A DNA stretch of 64,000 bases from Nocardia sp. (GTDB lineage Bacteria > Actinomycetota > Actinomycetes > Mycobacteriales > Mycobacteriaceae). The stretch covers positions 1 to 64,000 of the forward strand of contig NZ_JAODNK010000097.1 in the NCBI RefSeq assembly GCF_025465275.1. Reading direction: 5' to 3'. Below are positions 8,126 to 17,025 of this stretch, in pieces. Position 1 is the first letter of the stretch, and each line of letters begins with the position of its first letter. Position numbers and translations under genes: made by a program. The notes under the pieces are model-generated. The model was not told the origin of the DNA and ran no database searches. It saw nothing but the letters and a program-made list of their open reading frames with translations.

Positions 8126-9420
8126 CGAATGAGGCGGCCGATGCGGTCGTGCGGAGCTGGACATCGGCATTCGGGACCATGGCGCCGGTCGGCCCATCCC
8201 CCGCGCTGCCGGACTGCGCTGCGCTCGCCTGGGCGGCCTCCGGTGGCATGGCGTTGACCGGGCATCCTGATCAGGCCCCATCGCTCTCCCCCGCTGCTGC
8301 CCTCGGACTCCTGTTCGCGGTCGGACGCGCATTGTCCGCGTGCACCGGCCGGATAGGTGCGGAGGTACGAATCGACCCCGCCGAGATCCTTTTCGGCAGA
8401 GCGGGTTTGCTCGGATATCGGCGCGCGGGACGGGTGTCCGCAGGCGGTCATACCCGGCTGCTGGCCGCGCATGACGGTTGGTGTGCGATCACAATCAGTC
8501 GGCCGGACGATATCGAACTGGTTCCCGCCATCGTCGAGTCGGACGCTGTCACCGACCCCTGGATTGCATTGGGCGCGAGGGCCGATCGATGGTCGGCAAG
8601 CCAGCTGGTGAACCGAGCGCAGTTGCTCGGCTTGCCGAGTGCGGTACTCCCGGCACGTCCGCTGCCCGGCATCCCCTGGCACCTCAGCCGGATTGCCGAA
8701 AGTGCCGGATCTCCAAGCCTTTCGGGTGCCCGAGTTGTCGATCTGTCGGCAATGTGGGCAGGTCCGCTGTGCGCACGGCTACTCAGCGCGGCAGGCGCCG
8801 ACATCATCAAAGTGGAGAGCACGCACCGACCCGACGGTGCGCGGCAAGGCGATCCGCGCTTCTACGAGTGGCTGCATGCCGGGCATGCCGGCCGCACACT
8901 GGATTTCCGTAGCCGGCATGGCCGCCGTACTCTGGCCGAACTGATCGACAGTGCGGATGTGGTCATCGAAGCCTCGCGGCCACGCGCACTACGGCAACTC
9001 GGCCTCGCACCCGGAACCCGGCCGCATCGGGCAGGGCAAGTGTGGCTCAGTATCACCGGTTACGGGCGTGATGTGCCGGATCGCGTGGCCTTCGGCGACG
9101 ACGCCGCGGTTTCGGGTGGACTTGTCGGCCGGGACGAGGCGGGCGCGCCGGTATTCTGCGGTGACGCGATAGCCGACCCCTTGACGGGAGTGTGCGCCGC
9201 CCTCGCGGTCTCCGCGGCCGTCCTGGCCGGTGGCGGACAACTCATCGACCTGTCCATGTCCCGGACGGCCGCTGCCTTCGCCGCCGCCCCTGCCGTGAAA
9301 CATGGTCCGCACCAAGTCCATCGGGTCGGTCCCGATTGGCTGGTCGACTGCCCGCATCTCGGGACCACTCAGCAGGTGCTCGGGCCACCCGTCCTGCGAG
9401 AGAACCTGAACCTGTGTTGA
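8122..9420 (+). CDS. CoA transferase family III (CaiB/BaiF-like), two-part
   Basis: A 432-residue protein. Residues from about 205 onward carry the family III signature LSGARVVDLSAMWAGPLCARLL, then GADIIKVEST, ITGYG and FGDDAAVSGGLVG, with aspartates where the family's catalytic Asp is expected. The first 200 residues are a divergent half (LAWAASGGMALTG) seen in some actinobacterial CoA transferases. The protein ends soon after the core, so the usual C-terminal lobe seems short. It would move CoA between acids without ATP. Start GTG overlaps the upstream stop (GTGA), and the next gene starts inside its last codons, so all three genes are coupled. Confidence 0.82.
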   Translation: MTNEAADAVVRSWTSAFGTMAPVGPSPALPDCAALAWAASGGMALTGHPDQAPSLSPAAALGLLFAVGRALSACTGRIGAEVRIDPAEILFGRAGLLGYRRAGRVSAGGHTRLLAAHDGWCAITISRPDDIELVPAIVESDAVTDPWIALGARADRWSASQLVNRAQLLGLPSAVLPARPLPGIPWHLSRIAESAGSPSLSGARVVDLSAMWAGPLCARLLSAAGADIIKVESTHRPDGARQGDPRFYEWLHAGHAGRTLDFRSRHGRRTLAELIDSADVVIEASRPRALRQLGLAPGTRPHRAGQVWLSITGYGRDVPDRVAFGDDAAVSGGLVGRDEAGAPVFCGDAIADPLTGVCAALAVSAAVLAGGGQLIDLSMSRTAAAFAAAPAVKHGPHQVHRVGPDWLVDCPHLGTTQQVLGPPVLRENLNLC

Positions 9421-10805
9421 TCCGCGACGCCGACGTGCTCGGCCGAGGCCGATGCGACGTCCGAATCACCGGCGGCCGAATCGCCGACTGCGGGCCTGGG
9501 CTGGACCCGCTGCCGGGGGAAGATGAACTGAGCGCGCGGGGTGGTTGGTTATTGCCCGGTCTCCATGATCATCACATCCATCTGCGCGCATTGGCTGCGC
9601 AGGATGGATCGGTGCGGCTCGGCCCACCCGAAGTCGGTGATCCCGAGACATTGATCGCCGTACTACGCCAGGTTGATCGAGCACTCGATCCTGGGAGCTG
9701 GATCCGTGCGGTCGGCTATCACGAATCCGTTTTCGGTGAACTCGACCGCTGGGCGCTGGATCGGGTGCTACCCAATAGGCCTGTGCGAGTACAACATCGA
9801 TCGGGAGCACTCTGGATTCTCAATTCGCGTGCGGCCGCACTGGTCTCACTCGACGACTGCGACCTGCCCGGCGTGGAGCGTGACGACGCGGGACAGCCCA
9901 CCGGCCGACTGTGGCGACTGGATTCCTGGCTGGCCGAGCGACTGCCGCGGCGCTCTGTCAGCCTGTCCGCGATCAGCGCTCGCGCTCTTCGCATGGGAAT
10001 CGTCGGATTCACCGATGCCACACCGGAATTGCCTGATGAGAGCATCAGCGATCTCGCCGAGGCGGTGCGACGGGGCGAGATATCGCAACGCCTCGTGTGC
10101 ATGGCCCCCGCCAAGGCCCGGGACCCGGAAGTCGCCCGCTTCACACTGGGCCCGATCAAGATCATCCTCGATGATGAAACACTACCGGGCATATACGACT
10201 TCGCGGCGGATATCACCGCCGCGCATGCGGCAGGGAGGCCGGTCGCGGTGCACTGCGTCACTCGAACGCAGCTCGCACTCACCCAATCGGCGCTGGATAT
10301 CGCCGGAATCGCCCCTGGTGATCGAATCGAGCATGCCGCGATCGTTCCAGAGGAATCGATTCCCTGGTTGCGTGAGCACGGAGTGCAGGTGGTCACCCAG
10401 CCGCATTTCGTCACCGAGCGTGGTGCGCAATACCGGCGCGACGTTCCCGCATATGAGCATTCCGACCTCTGGCGGCTGCGGTCGCTGCTCGACGGCGGTG
10501 TCGCGGTAGCGGCCGGCACCGATGCCCCGTTCGGAAACACCGATCCATGGGCGGCTATTCGAGCTGCAGTGCACCGACCGAGTTGGCTGCCTGTAAACGA
10601 TTGCGTCCCTGCGGGTCGCGCCCTGGCGCTATTCCTCGGCAAGCCGATGGCTCCCGGCGTACCGCGGACGATTGCTCCCGGTCACGCCGCCGATATGACG
10701 CTACTTCGGGTCCCGCGGGCCGAGGCGCTGCGCAATCCGACGGCAGAACTTGTCGCCGCGACCTGGGTCGACGGGGAGCTGGCCTACCTGACCAGCAGAT
10801 ACTAG
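9414..10805 (+). CDS. Amidohydrolase family 3 (YtcJ-like) metal-dependent hydrolase
   Basis: About 463 residues of the amidohydrolase superfamily. The N-terminal beta-sandwich start LIRDADVLGRGRCDVRITGG leads to the metal motif LPGLHDHHIHL (HxH). Further conserved segments are AVHCVTRTQ, RIEHAAIVPEE and AGTDAPFGNTDPWAAI (C-terminal Asp). The end carries the usual APGHAADMTLL return to the sandwich domain. The start GTG at 9414 (or TTG at 9417) lies within the last codons of the CoA transferase. Family members hydrolyse amide or ester bonds or cyclic imides. With a hydratase and CoA transferase in the same unit, ring or lactone hydrolysis is possible (inference). Confidence 0.85.
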   Translation: MLIRDADVLGRGRCDVRITGGRIADCGPGLDPLPGEDELSARGGWLLPGLHDHHIHLRALAAQDGSVRLGPPEVGDPETLIAVLRQVDRALDPGSWIRAVGYHESVFGELDRWALDRVLPNRPVRVQHRSGALWILNSRAAALVSLDDCDLPGVERDDAGQPTGRLWRLDSWLAERLPRRSVSLSAISARALRMGIVGFTDATPELPDESISDLAEAVRRGEISQRLVCMAPAKARDPEVARFTLGPIKIILDDETLPGIYDFAADITAAHAAGRPVAVHCVTRTQLALTQSALDIAGIAPGDRIEHAAIVPEESIPWLREHGVQVVTQPHFVTERGAQYRRDVPAYEHSDLWRLRSLLDGGVAVAAGTDAPFGNTDPWAAIRAAVHRPSWLPVNDCVPAGRALALFLGKPMAPGVPRTIAPGHAADMTLLRVPRAEALRNPTAELVAATWVDGELAYLTSRY

Positions 10806-10913
10806 GGACCGCCATGCTGCACCGCGGCTGAAAGTGTTGCAGCACTGCAATTCTCGGCACGACACGATCCCGGTGAGCGAGCAGCGCTCGCCCACGCCCC
10901 GGGGGAGGCAGTA

Positions 10914-11642
10914 GTGTATATCCTCATGCAGGCGAAGGAAAGCCCGGCAATCGGCCAGGAGTCCGATGACCGTAATCGCGGGCGAAGTCGACACGAGGAG
11001 AGCACCGTCAACATGGCAGCACGGGACAAGAACGGCACCCGGCAGCATGTCGTTGAAGCGGCCATTCGATGCATCCTGGAAAAGGGCTTTTACCGGGCAA
11101 GTTCGAATGCGATCGCGGAGCGGGCCGGCCTCACATGGGGAGTGATCCAGTATCACTTCGGCAACCGGGAGAATCTGATGCTCGCGGTACTCGAGGAGGG
11201 CAGTCGCCGACTCGCGGGCGAGCTCATATCCGCCAAAATCACCGGTCCCACACTGACCGAACGGATGGAGGAATTCTTCGACATCCTCGCCGAGTACTAC
11301 GCCTCCCCCGACTACCTGGCCTTCATTCAAGTGCTGGTCAATCTCGGCCACGATCCGAGCACGTCCGATCGGACCCGGCAAACGCTGGCCGAACTGAATG
11401 ATCAGGCGAATCCGGAGTTGAAACGACTACTGTCCCAAGTCTTCGCGGGCACCGGGACCAGGCAACGCGACCTGAGGACGCTGGTATTTCACGCGCTACG
11501 CGGTCTGTCGATCAGCCACGTGATGCTGACAACGGTCGAACCCTATATTTATGCGAACGCGCAACGTGAATTCCTCGCCGAGCGCAAACTGCTGGCTCGA
11601 GCGCTAACGCTGCTCGTCGAGAATCCGGACGGCAAGAAATAG
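10914..11642 (+). CDS. TetR-family transcriptional regulator
   Basis: A TetR repressor. The helix-turn-helix is clear (AIRCILEKGFYRASSNAIAERAGLTWGVIQYHFGNRENLM), followed by an all-helical ligand-binding domain of about 150 residues. GGGGGAGG sits 5-6 nt before the GTG at 10914, which would add an extra N-terminal tail of 33 residues. The ATG at 11013 (MAARDKNGTR) with a GAGGAG gives the more typical length, so the start is ambiguous. The gene is convergent with the acyl-CoA dehydrogenase, with only 2 bp between the stops. Such proteins commonly control fatty acid or steroid catabolic genes; the target is unknown. Confidence 0.88.
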   Translation: MYILMQAKESPAIGQESDDRNRGRSRHEESTVNMAARDKNGTRQHVVEAAIRCILEKGFYRASSNAIAERAGLTWGVIQYHFGNRENLMLAVLEEGSRRLAGELISAKITGPTLTERMEEFFDILAEYYASPDYLAFIQVLVNLGHDPSTSDRTRQTLAELNDQANPELKRLLSQVFAGTGTRQRDLRTLVFHALRGLSISHVMLTTVEPYIYANAQREFLAERKLLARALTLLVENPDGKK

Positions 11643-11644
11643 CG

Positions 11645-12859
11645 TCAGCCAGCGGTAATCCGCGGCTCTTTCGGCAGGCCGAGCGCTCGCTCGGCAAGAA
11701 TGTTCTTCTGGATCTGCGAGGTGCCCGCGGCGATGGTGTAGGCCAGCGTGGTGATTCTGTCCTCCACCAGGTGCCCGGTATCGACACCGGGCACTCGGGA
11801 GGGTCCACCGATCGACAACCCCTGCCGGCCCAGCACCGAGGCGGCGAGATCGCCTATGCGCTGCCTGTTTTCAGTGAAACCCAGCTTGAATACCGAGGCT
11901 CCCTGAACGGGAACCTGTCCCGCGGACGCCTCCGAGACGTTCTTGCGGATCAATGCCCACAATCCGTGCAATTCGGCGGAGAGCCTGCCGACGTCACGAC
12001 GCAGTCCGGCGTCGTCCCACAGCGTGCCGCCACCCTGCACCGGCGTCGATTGCGCGATCTTGACGATGTCCGCCAGCATATTTCGTGACTCGACCGTCTC
12101 TCCGATGAATGCGGTGCCTCGTTCGAATGAGAACGTCACCATCGCGATCCGCCAGCCGTCGTTTTCCGCGCCTACTCGATTGGCGACCGGAATTCGAACG
12201 TCATCGAGCACGAGTTCACAAAACTCCGAACTACCGGATGCTGTTCGCAAGGGCCGAACTTGGACCCCCGGCGTATCCATCGGCATGATCAACCAGGTCA
12301 AACCCTGATGTTTCGGCGCCGTGGGATCGGTCCGCACCAGGAGTTCGCAGTAGTCGGCTATCTGCGCCATCGACGTCCAGATCTTGCGTCCGTTGACGAC
12401 ATAATGGTCACCGTCCACTACCGCCGACGTTCGCAGCGAGGCGAGGTCGGATCCGGCATCAGGCTCGGAGAACCCCTGACACCACACTTCATCTCCACGC
12501 AAGATGCGTGGAAGATGCTGTGCCCGTTGCTCTTCCGTTCCCACCACACTGAGCGTCGGGCCGGCATGGAGTAGGCCGACGAAGTTGGCGCCCACGTAGG
12601 GAGCGCGCGCCACCGCGGTCTCCTCCAGATAGATCAACTGTTCGGTCGGCGTAGCGCCGACGCCGCCATGATCCGCGGGCCAATCGACTCCGGCGTACCC
12701 GGCGTCGAACAGCATTCGCTGCCAGGCCGTGTCGTACCGACGCCGCGCCGGCCAGTCATCGCGGTCAGGGGTGGGCGGCAAAGCGGGTATCGCCTCAGCA
12801 AGCCAGCCACGCAGCCGATCCCGAAAAGCCAGTTCGGACTCATCGAAGCGCAGATCCAC
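11645..12859 (-). CDS. Acyl-CoA dehydrogenase (FadE-like, possible heteromeric alpha-type subunit)
   Basis: A 404-residue acyl-CoA dehydrogenase with WCQGFSEPDAGSDLASLRT (FAD-binding segment) and GRKIWTSMAQIADYCELLVRT. Near the C-terminus it has TIAAGTSQIQKNILAERALGLP, where the GEGT glutamate of canonical enzymes is replaced by alanine. This pattern is seen in subunits of actinobacterial FadE enzymes that act in alpha2beta2 complexes on steroid or other bulky CoA esters. The shorter dehydrogenase at 34408 could be a partner (inference). The start is a GTG with GAGGAG 5 nt upstream. Divergent from the MaoC hydratase, sharing a 142-bp region with the operator at 12961. Confidence 0.88.
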   Translation of the reverse strand: MDLRFDESELAFRDRLRGWLAEAIPALPPTPDRDDWPARRRYDTAWQRMLFDAGYAGVDWPADHGGVGATPTEQLIYLEETAVARAPYVGANFVGLLHAGPTLSVVGTEEQRAQHLPRILRGDEVWCQGFSEPDAGSDLASLRTSAVVDGDHYVVNGRKIWTSMAQIADYCELLVRTDPTAPKHQGLTWLIMPMDTPGVQVRPLRTASGSSEFCELVLDDVRIPVANRVGAENDGWRIAMVTFSFERGTAFIGETVESRNMLADIVKIAQSTPVQGGGTLWDDAGLRRDVGRLSAELHGLWALIRKNVSEASAGQVPVQGASVFKLGFTENRQRIGDLAASVLGRQGLSIGGPSRVPGVDTGHLVEDRITTLAYTIAAGTSQIQKNILAERALGLPKEPRITAG

Positions 12860-12960
12860 ACGGGCTCCTCATTGTCGCAACATGGTTCGACCGAGACACG
12901 ATCGAAGGTACACCGTGTGGAGAAGCTCCTGATACATCAGAGTGTTCCTCACGGAGACAA

Positions 12961-12980
12961 TGTATTATATATAACATATC
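12961..12980. promoter_or_regulatory. AT-rich dyad between divergent dehydrogenase and hydratase
   Basis: TGTATTATATATAACA matches its reverse complement at 12 of 16 positions and lies 22 bp upstream of the MaoC hydratase start region, inside a GC-rich surround. The position suits control of both divergent genes. One of the recurrent AT-rich elements of this window. Confidence 0.55.
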
Positions 12981-13001
12981 AAATCGGGAGAATGGGAACC
13001 T

Positions 13002-13469
13002 ATGAGAATCATCAACGGACTTGCCGAGCTCGAGGCAGCGGCCGGTGAACACCTCGGCTACAGCGAATACCAGTCAGTGACCCAGGACGACATTAACAAG
13101 TTCGCAGAGATCACCGCCGACCACCAATGGATCCATGTCGATGTCGAACGGGCGGCCTCCGGCCCCTTCGGCAGCACCATCGCGCACGGCCTCTTGACCC
13201 TCTCTCTCGGCCCGCATCTTGCCTACACCATCTATCGAATCGATGGAATGAAGATGGGCGTCAACTACGGGTACGACAAGATCCGGTTCCCCTCACCCGT
13301 TCCAGTGAATAGCAAGATACGTCTCGGCGCCACGCTATCGTCGGTCCAGGCCGTTCCCGGCGGAGTGCAGGTCGGCATCACCTTCGTCTGGGAAATCGCC
13401 GACAAGCCGAAGCCTGCCTGTGTCGCGGAAATGCTGCTTCGGTACGCGACCGAGGAACAACCTGCCTGA
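13002..13469 (+). CDS. MaoC-like (R)-specific enoyl-CoA hydratase
   Basis: A 155-residue single hot-dog-fold hydratase. The hydratase-2 motif is visible: FAEITADHQWIHVD with the catalytic Asp and His, followed by GPFGSTIAHGLLTLSL. The protein resembles the Rv0130/HtdZ group of small MaoC proteins. It would hydrate 2-enoyl-CoA to the 3-hydroxyacyl-CoA. Transcribed away from the neighbouring acyl-CoA dehydrogenase, so the pair could carry out consecutive beta-oxidation steps. It ends at a strong hairpin terminator that separates it from the convergent ABC operon. Confidence 0.9.
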   Translation: MRIINGLAELEAAAGEHLGYSEYQSVTQDDINKFAEITADHQWIHVDVERAASGPFGSTIAHGLLTLSLGPHLAYTIYRIDGMKMGVNYGYDKIRFPSPVPVNSKIRLGATLSSVQAVPGGVQVGITFVWEIADKPKPACVAEMLLRYATEEQPA

Positions 13470-13488
13470 CACGCTCTGCAACGCAACA

Positions 13489-13534
13489 GAACCCCGGTCC
13501 GGAGCAGATCGGAATCATCTCCGGACGGGGGTTC
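13489..13534. terminator. Bidirectional hairpin terminator
   Basis: Two 16-bp arms (13489-13504 and 13519-13534) with a single mismatch and a 14-nt loop, rich in G and C. It lies between the convergent stops of the MaoC hydratase and the LivG-type ATPase and could stop both transcripts. No U-tract is present, as is common in actinobacteria. Confidence 0.75.
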
Positions 13535-13554
13535 CAGCACCACACGGCTGCCGT

Positions 13555-14295
13555 TCAGCCGAGATAGGCGGTTCGCACCACCGGATCTGCGCGGATCTGC
13601 GCGGGCGGGGCATCGGCGATGACCTTGCCGAGGTCGAGGACGACCACACGTTCACAGATGTCCATCACGAAGGGAACGTCGTGCTCAACGAGCAGCACGG
13701 TCGTATTCAGCGAGCGAACAACGTCGGCGAAGAGCGCGGTCTGACCTACGTCGAGGCCGGATGTCGGCTCGTCCAGCAGCAGGACCGCCGGGTCATCCGC
13801 TATGGCACGCGCAAGTTCCACCATGCGACGCTGGCCGATCGGAAGATCGGCAGCGTAGGCGTTGGCGAGGTCGGCCACACCGCACCGGTCCAAGGCAATA
13901 GCGGCCCGTCCACGGCGCTCACTTTCCAGGCGCCGCCGGGCGGGCCAGCCGAGCATGTCGGCGGTCAGGCCGCCGCCTCCCCCACGCCATTCGATGGCAG
14001 CCAGCACATTGTCGAGAACGCTTAGCCGACCGAAGACCTGGGGGCGTTGAAAGGTCCGCCGCAGACCGAGGCGGGACCTGCGGACGGCACTGATCCTGGT
14101 TACGTCCCGGCCGTCCAACCGGACGGCACCGGAACTAGGCCTCCGCAGACCGCTGAGCACATCGAACAGTGTCGTTTTTCCGGCGCCGTTGGGGCCGATG
14201 ACTCCGCAGATCGTTCCCTTGTGCACCGTGAAGCTGACTCCGCTGAGCGCCTGTATGCCGCCGAATCGCACGCTCACATCGTCAATACTGATCAC
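13555..14295 (-). CDS. livG: ABC transporter ATPase, branched-chain amino acid type (LivG)
   Basis: A 246-residue ATPase. Walker A is GPNGAGKTT (about residues 34-42), the Walker B is AVLLLDEPTSGLD, and VLLVEHD is the H-loop segment. The ABC signature position reads LPIGQRRMVELARAI, where the common LSYGQQR is changed to LPIGQRR. The segment RTFQRPQVFGRLSVLDNVL is typical of LivG. Its start overlaps the end of the upstream permease fusion by 14 bp, so the two are translationally coupled. It is the last gene of the long leftward operon. It would power uptake of the compound bound by the lipoprotein at 17026. Confidence 0.92.
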   Translation of the reverse strand: MISIDDVSVRFGGIQALSGVSFTVHKGTICGVIGPNGAGKTTLFDVLSGLRRPSSGAVRLDGRDVTRISAVRRSRLGLRRTFQRPQVFGRLSVLDNVLAAIEWRGGGGGLTADMLGWPARRRLESERRGRAAIALDRCGVADLANAYAADLPIGQRRMVELARAIADDPAVLLLDEPTSGLDVGQTALFADVVRSLNTTVLLVEHDVPFVMDICERVVVLDLGKVIADAPPAQIRADPVVRTAYLG

Positions 14296-16966
14296 CGTTC
14301 GGCTCCGTTTCCGCTAGACCCAGATACGCGGAGGCGAGGCGCTCACCGTCGAACTCCGCACGAGGACCCGACCACATCACCCGTCCCAGGCTCATGAACG
14401 CCACGCTGTCGGCTATCGAAAGCACCTCGGTGGCCTTCTCCTCGACGACGACCAGAGCGACGCCGCGTGACCGCAACTCGCCGAACAGGCCGAAGACCTG
14501 CTCGACCACCCGCGGAGCCAGTCCGAGGGACGGCTCGTCCGCGATCAGCACCCGAGGGGGCCGGACCAGTGCGGGAGCCAGGGCCAGGATCTGTTGCTCG
14601 CCACCGGACATCGTGCCCGCCGGTATCATCCTGCGCTCCGCCAGCCGAGGCAAGCGGTCGTAGACCTGCTCCCGATCATCGCGTCGCGGCAACCAAATGG
14701 TCAGGTTCTCCTCGACGGTCAGCGCGGGAAAGACGCCTCTGCCTTCCGGGGCCAGGAAGACTCCCGCGCGCGCCCGCCGGTGCGCTGACCAGGAGCTGAC
14801 ATCGTCACCGTCGAGCGTGACCGCGCCGCTGGTAGGACGGACCGTACCCGCCAGCACGCCACAGATGGTCGACTTCCCCGCACCGTTCGCACCGAGCAAG
14901 GCCACAACCGAGCCCGCCGGCACGGCGAGGTCGACTCCGCGCAGCACGGTCGTGTCTCCGTACCCGGCCACAATGCCGTCGAGCCGCAGCAGTGCGGCCG
15001 ATCCGGTCTGTGGCGCTGGCGCGCGCCGTTCAGCGGTGACGGCGATGGTCGGGCGCTCGCGGTGACGCTGCTGGTACCGGCGCTCGGCAAACTGTGCCAG
15101 CACCCCGTCCGGGTGCCTGGCCAGCAGCACGCCGCCGAGCCCGAACAGCGCCGAGCCCAGCTGCTGCGATTCGGTGAATATTGCCAGGAGCTGCGGTAAC
15201 AGCACGACCATGAGCCCAGCGAGAACCGCACCACCGATGCGTCGCACGCCCTGCAAGACCACGACGGCAAGCCAGATGAACCCCGAGAAGGCCGGAAGGT
15301 CGGTCACCGTGATCTGGCCGGCGAACGTCCCATACAGCACGCCGCCGATGCCGGCAATGCCCGCGGACAGCGCGAACAGCGTCAGCTTGGCCCGGGTTGG
15401 TGAGATTCCGACCGAGAGCGCCGCTGTCGGCGCTGACCGTACGGCCAGGATCGCCCGTCCTGAACTGGATCGCTCGAGGTTGCGCACCAGCACCATGACT
15501 AGGCCGATCAGAGCCAGCAACAGGACAATCTGAACTCTGGGATCCGCGGTGTCCGCGAAGCCCAGCGACAGCGGGGGAAGAACCCAGCCCGCGGTTCCAT
15601 TGCTGAAGGAGTTGATCTGGAAGAGCATCTGATCTGCGAGCAGAGCCAGCGCGAAGGTGGCCAGCGCGAGCACCCTGCCGCCCAGCCGCAGCGCGGGCAG
15701 TGCGACGAGCACTCCCGCTGCCACCGAGGCAAGTACGCCGAGTACGAGTGCGAACGCGAACGGTAGGCCGCTGTGGAGGGCGTAACCGACCGTCAGCGCG
15801 GCAATGGCGGCGAACGACGCCTGAGCGAGATTGACCATTCCGCCGATGCCGGTGACCACGACGAACGAGCAGAAGATCAAGCCGAGCACGAGCCCCTTGG
15901 CAACCAGCCCCGTCCAGTACAGGTCACCGAGCGTGAAGACCCAAATCAGCAGGCCCACAACACCGGCCGCCCACGGCAGCGTTCGTCGTAGCCGCGGCAG
16001 GTCGGCGAGATAGTCGGGTAGGGGCGGGTCCTCCGCGATCGATCCGGCGATCCGCTCCTTCGACCTGTTGAACAACAGCAGGCCGACGAACAACAGGATC
16101 GCCGGAACAGCGCTGCGCAGTCCGGTGATCTGTGCGGCGAAGTCGGCGTAACCCGCCACGAGATTCTGGATTACGCCGAGGGCCAGGCCGGCGGCGAACG
16201 TCACGGGAATGGACCGCAATCGTCCGAAGACCGCCGCCGTCGCCGACGCGAAGAGCAGCAGGGTGAACGATGGGGAGTCGACACCGAGGGCCGGAATTGC
16301 CAGCACACCGGCGAGCCCTGCGAGTGTGGAGCTGAGCATCCAGGCCTGAGCCGAGGCCGCGTCGGCATCGATGCCGCGCAGCGTGGCCAGCGTCCGCCGG
16401 TCGACGGTGGCGCGCATCCGCAGACCGAGCGGTGTGTGACGCATGACCAGCCAGAGCGCCACGACAGCCAAGACGGCGAACACGAACGTCGTGATCTGGT
16501 CGGAGTCCAGCGTGAGCCAGGAGAACGGATGCCAACTATCGGCAGGGCTGGGGCCGAGGCCGCGGGCACTCATGCCCTCGGTCACGTGCGCCACACCCAC
16601 ACCGGCCTCGATCAGCAGGTCGATGACCCACAGGCCCAGCGCCGGCAGCGCGATGCTGAGCCCGATCGTCGCGACGATCTGCGCGGTCTCGCCCGATGTC
16701 GCGAGCCCCCGGAACATCATGCGGTGCAACACATAACCGAGCAGCGGAGCCATCAGACCGATCGTCACGAAGCCGGCGATCCAGACCGGCCAGTGAGCGC
16801 CCGCGGTGAGCTCGTAGAAGAGCAGTGCGCACAGAAAACCGATGGCCCCATGGGCGAAGTTGAATACACCGGTCGCCGAATAGGAAAGCGTGAGACCGGA
16901 CGCCATCACGGCGAACACCGCGCCGGTCACCAGGCCGCTGAGAACGTAGCCGATCAGCTCCGTCAT
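14282..16966 (-). CDS. Triple fusion: LivH permease, LivM permease and LivF ATPase in one polypeptide
   Basis: An 894-residue protein with three domains in order. Residues about 1-300 form the first permease (LSYSATGVFNFAHGAIGFL near the start, typical of LivH). Residues about 330-640 form the second permease (GIGGMVNLAQASFAA and LRLGGRVLALATFALALL, typical of LivM). Residues about 660-894 form the LivF-type ATPase, with Walker A GANGAGKST at 692-700, FLAPEGRGVFPALTVEENL, signature MSGGEQQ and Walker B VLIADEPSLGL. The signature helix reads LALAPALV where LALARAL is usual. Two-domain Liv fusions are known; a complete H-M-F chain is less common. It sits directly after the binding-protein gene in the same operon. 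Confidence 0.92.
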   Translation of the reverse strand: MTELIGYVLSGLVTGAVFAVMASGLTLSYSATGVFNFAHGAIGFLCALLFYELTAGAHWPVWIAGFVTIGLMAPLLGYVLHRMMFRGLATSGETAQIVATIGLSIALPALGLWVIDLLIEAGVGVAHVTEGMSARGLGPSPADSWHPFSWLTLDSDQITTFVFAVLAVVALWLVMRHTPLGLRMRATVDRRTLATLRGIDADAASAQAWMLSSTLAGLAGVLAIPALGVDSPSFTLLLFASATAAVFGRLRSIPVTFAAGLALGVIQNLVAGYADFAAQITGLRSAVPAILLFVGLLLFNRSKERIAGSIAEDPPLPDYLADLPRLRRTLPWAAGVVGLLIWVFTLGDLYWTGLVAKGLVLGLIFCSFVVVTGIGGMVNLAQASFAAIAALTVGYALHSGLPFAFALVLGVLASVAAGVLVALPALRLGGRVLALATFALALLADQMLFQINSFSNGTAGWVLPPLSLGFADTADPRVQIVLLLALIGLVMVLVRNLERSSSGRAILAVRSAPTAALSVGISPTRAKLTLFALSAGIAGIGGVLYGTFAGQITVTDLPAFSGFIWLAVVVLQGVRRIGGAVLAGLMVVLLPQLLAIFTESQQLGSALFGLGGVLLARHPDGVLAQFAERRYQQRHRERPTIAVTAERRAPAPQTGSAALLRLDGIVAGYGDTTVLRGVDLAVPAGSVVALLGANGAGKSTICGVLAGTVRPTSGAVTLDGDDVSSWSAHRRARAGVFLAPEGRGVFPALTVEENLTIWLPRRDDREQVYDRLPRLAERRMIPAGTMSGGEQQILALAPALVRPPRVLIADEPSLGLAPRVVEQVFGLFGELRSRGVALVVVEEKATEVLSIADSVAFMSLGRVMWSGPRAEFDGERLASAYLGLAETEPNGDQY

Positions 16967-17025
16967 GCAGGTACTCCAAGAGCTTCATACCCGGCGGTTC
17001 GGGCGGGGCGGGTGGTACGGGTGGG

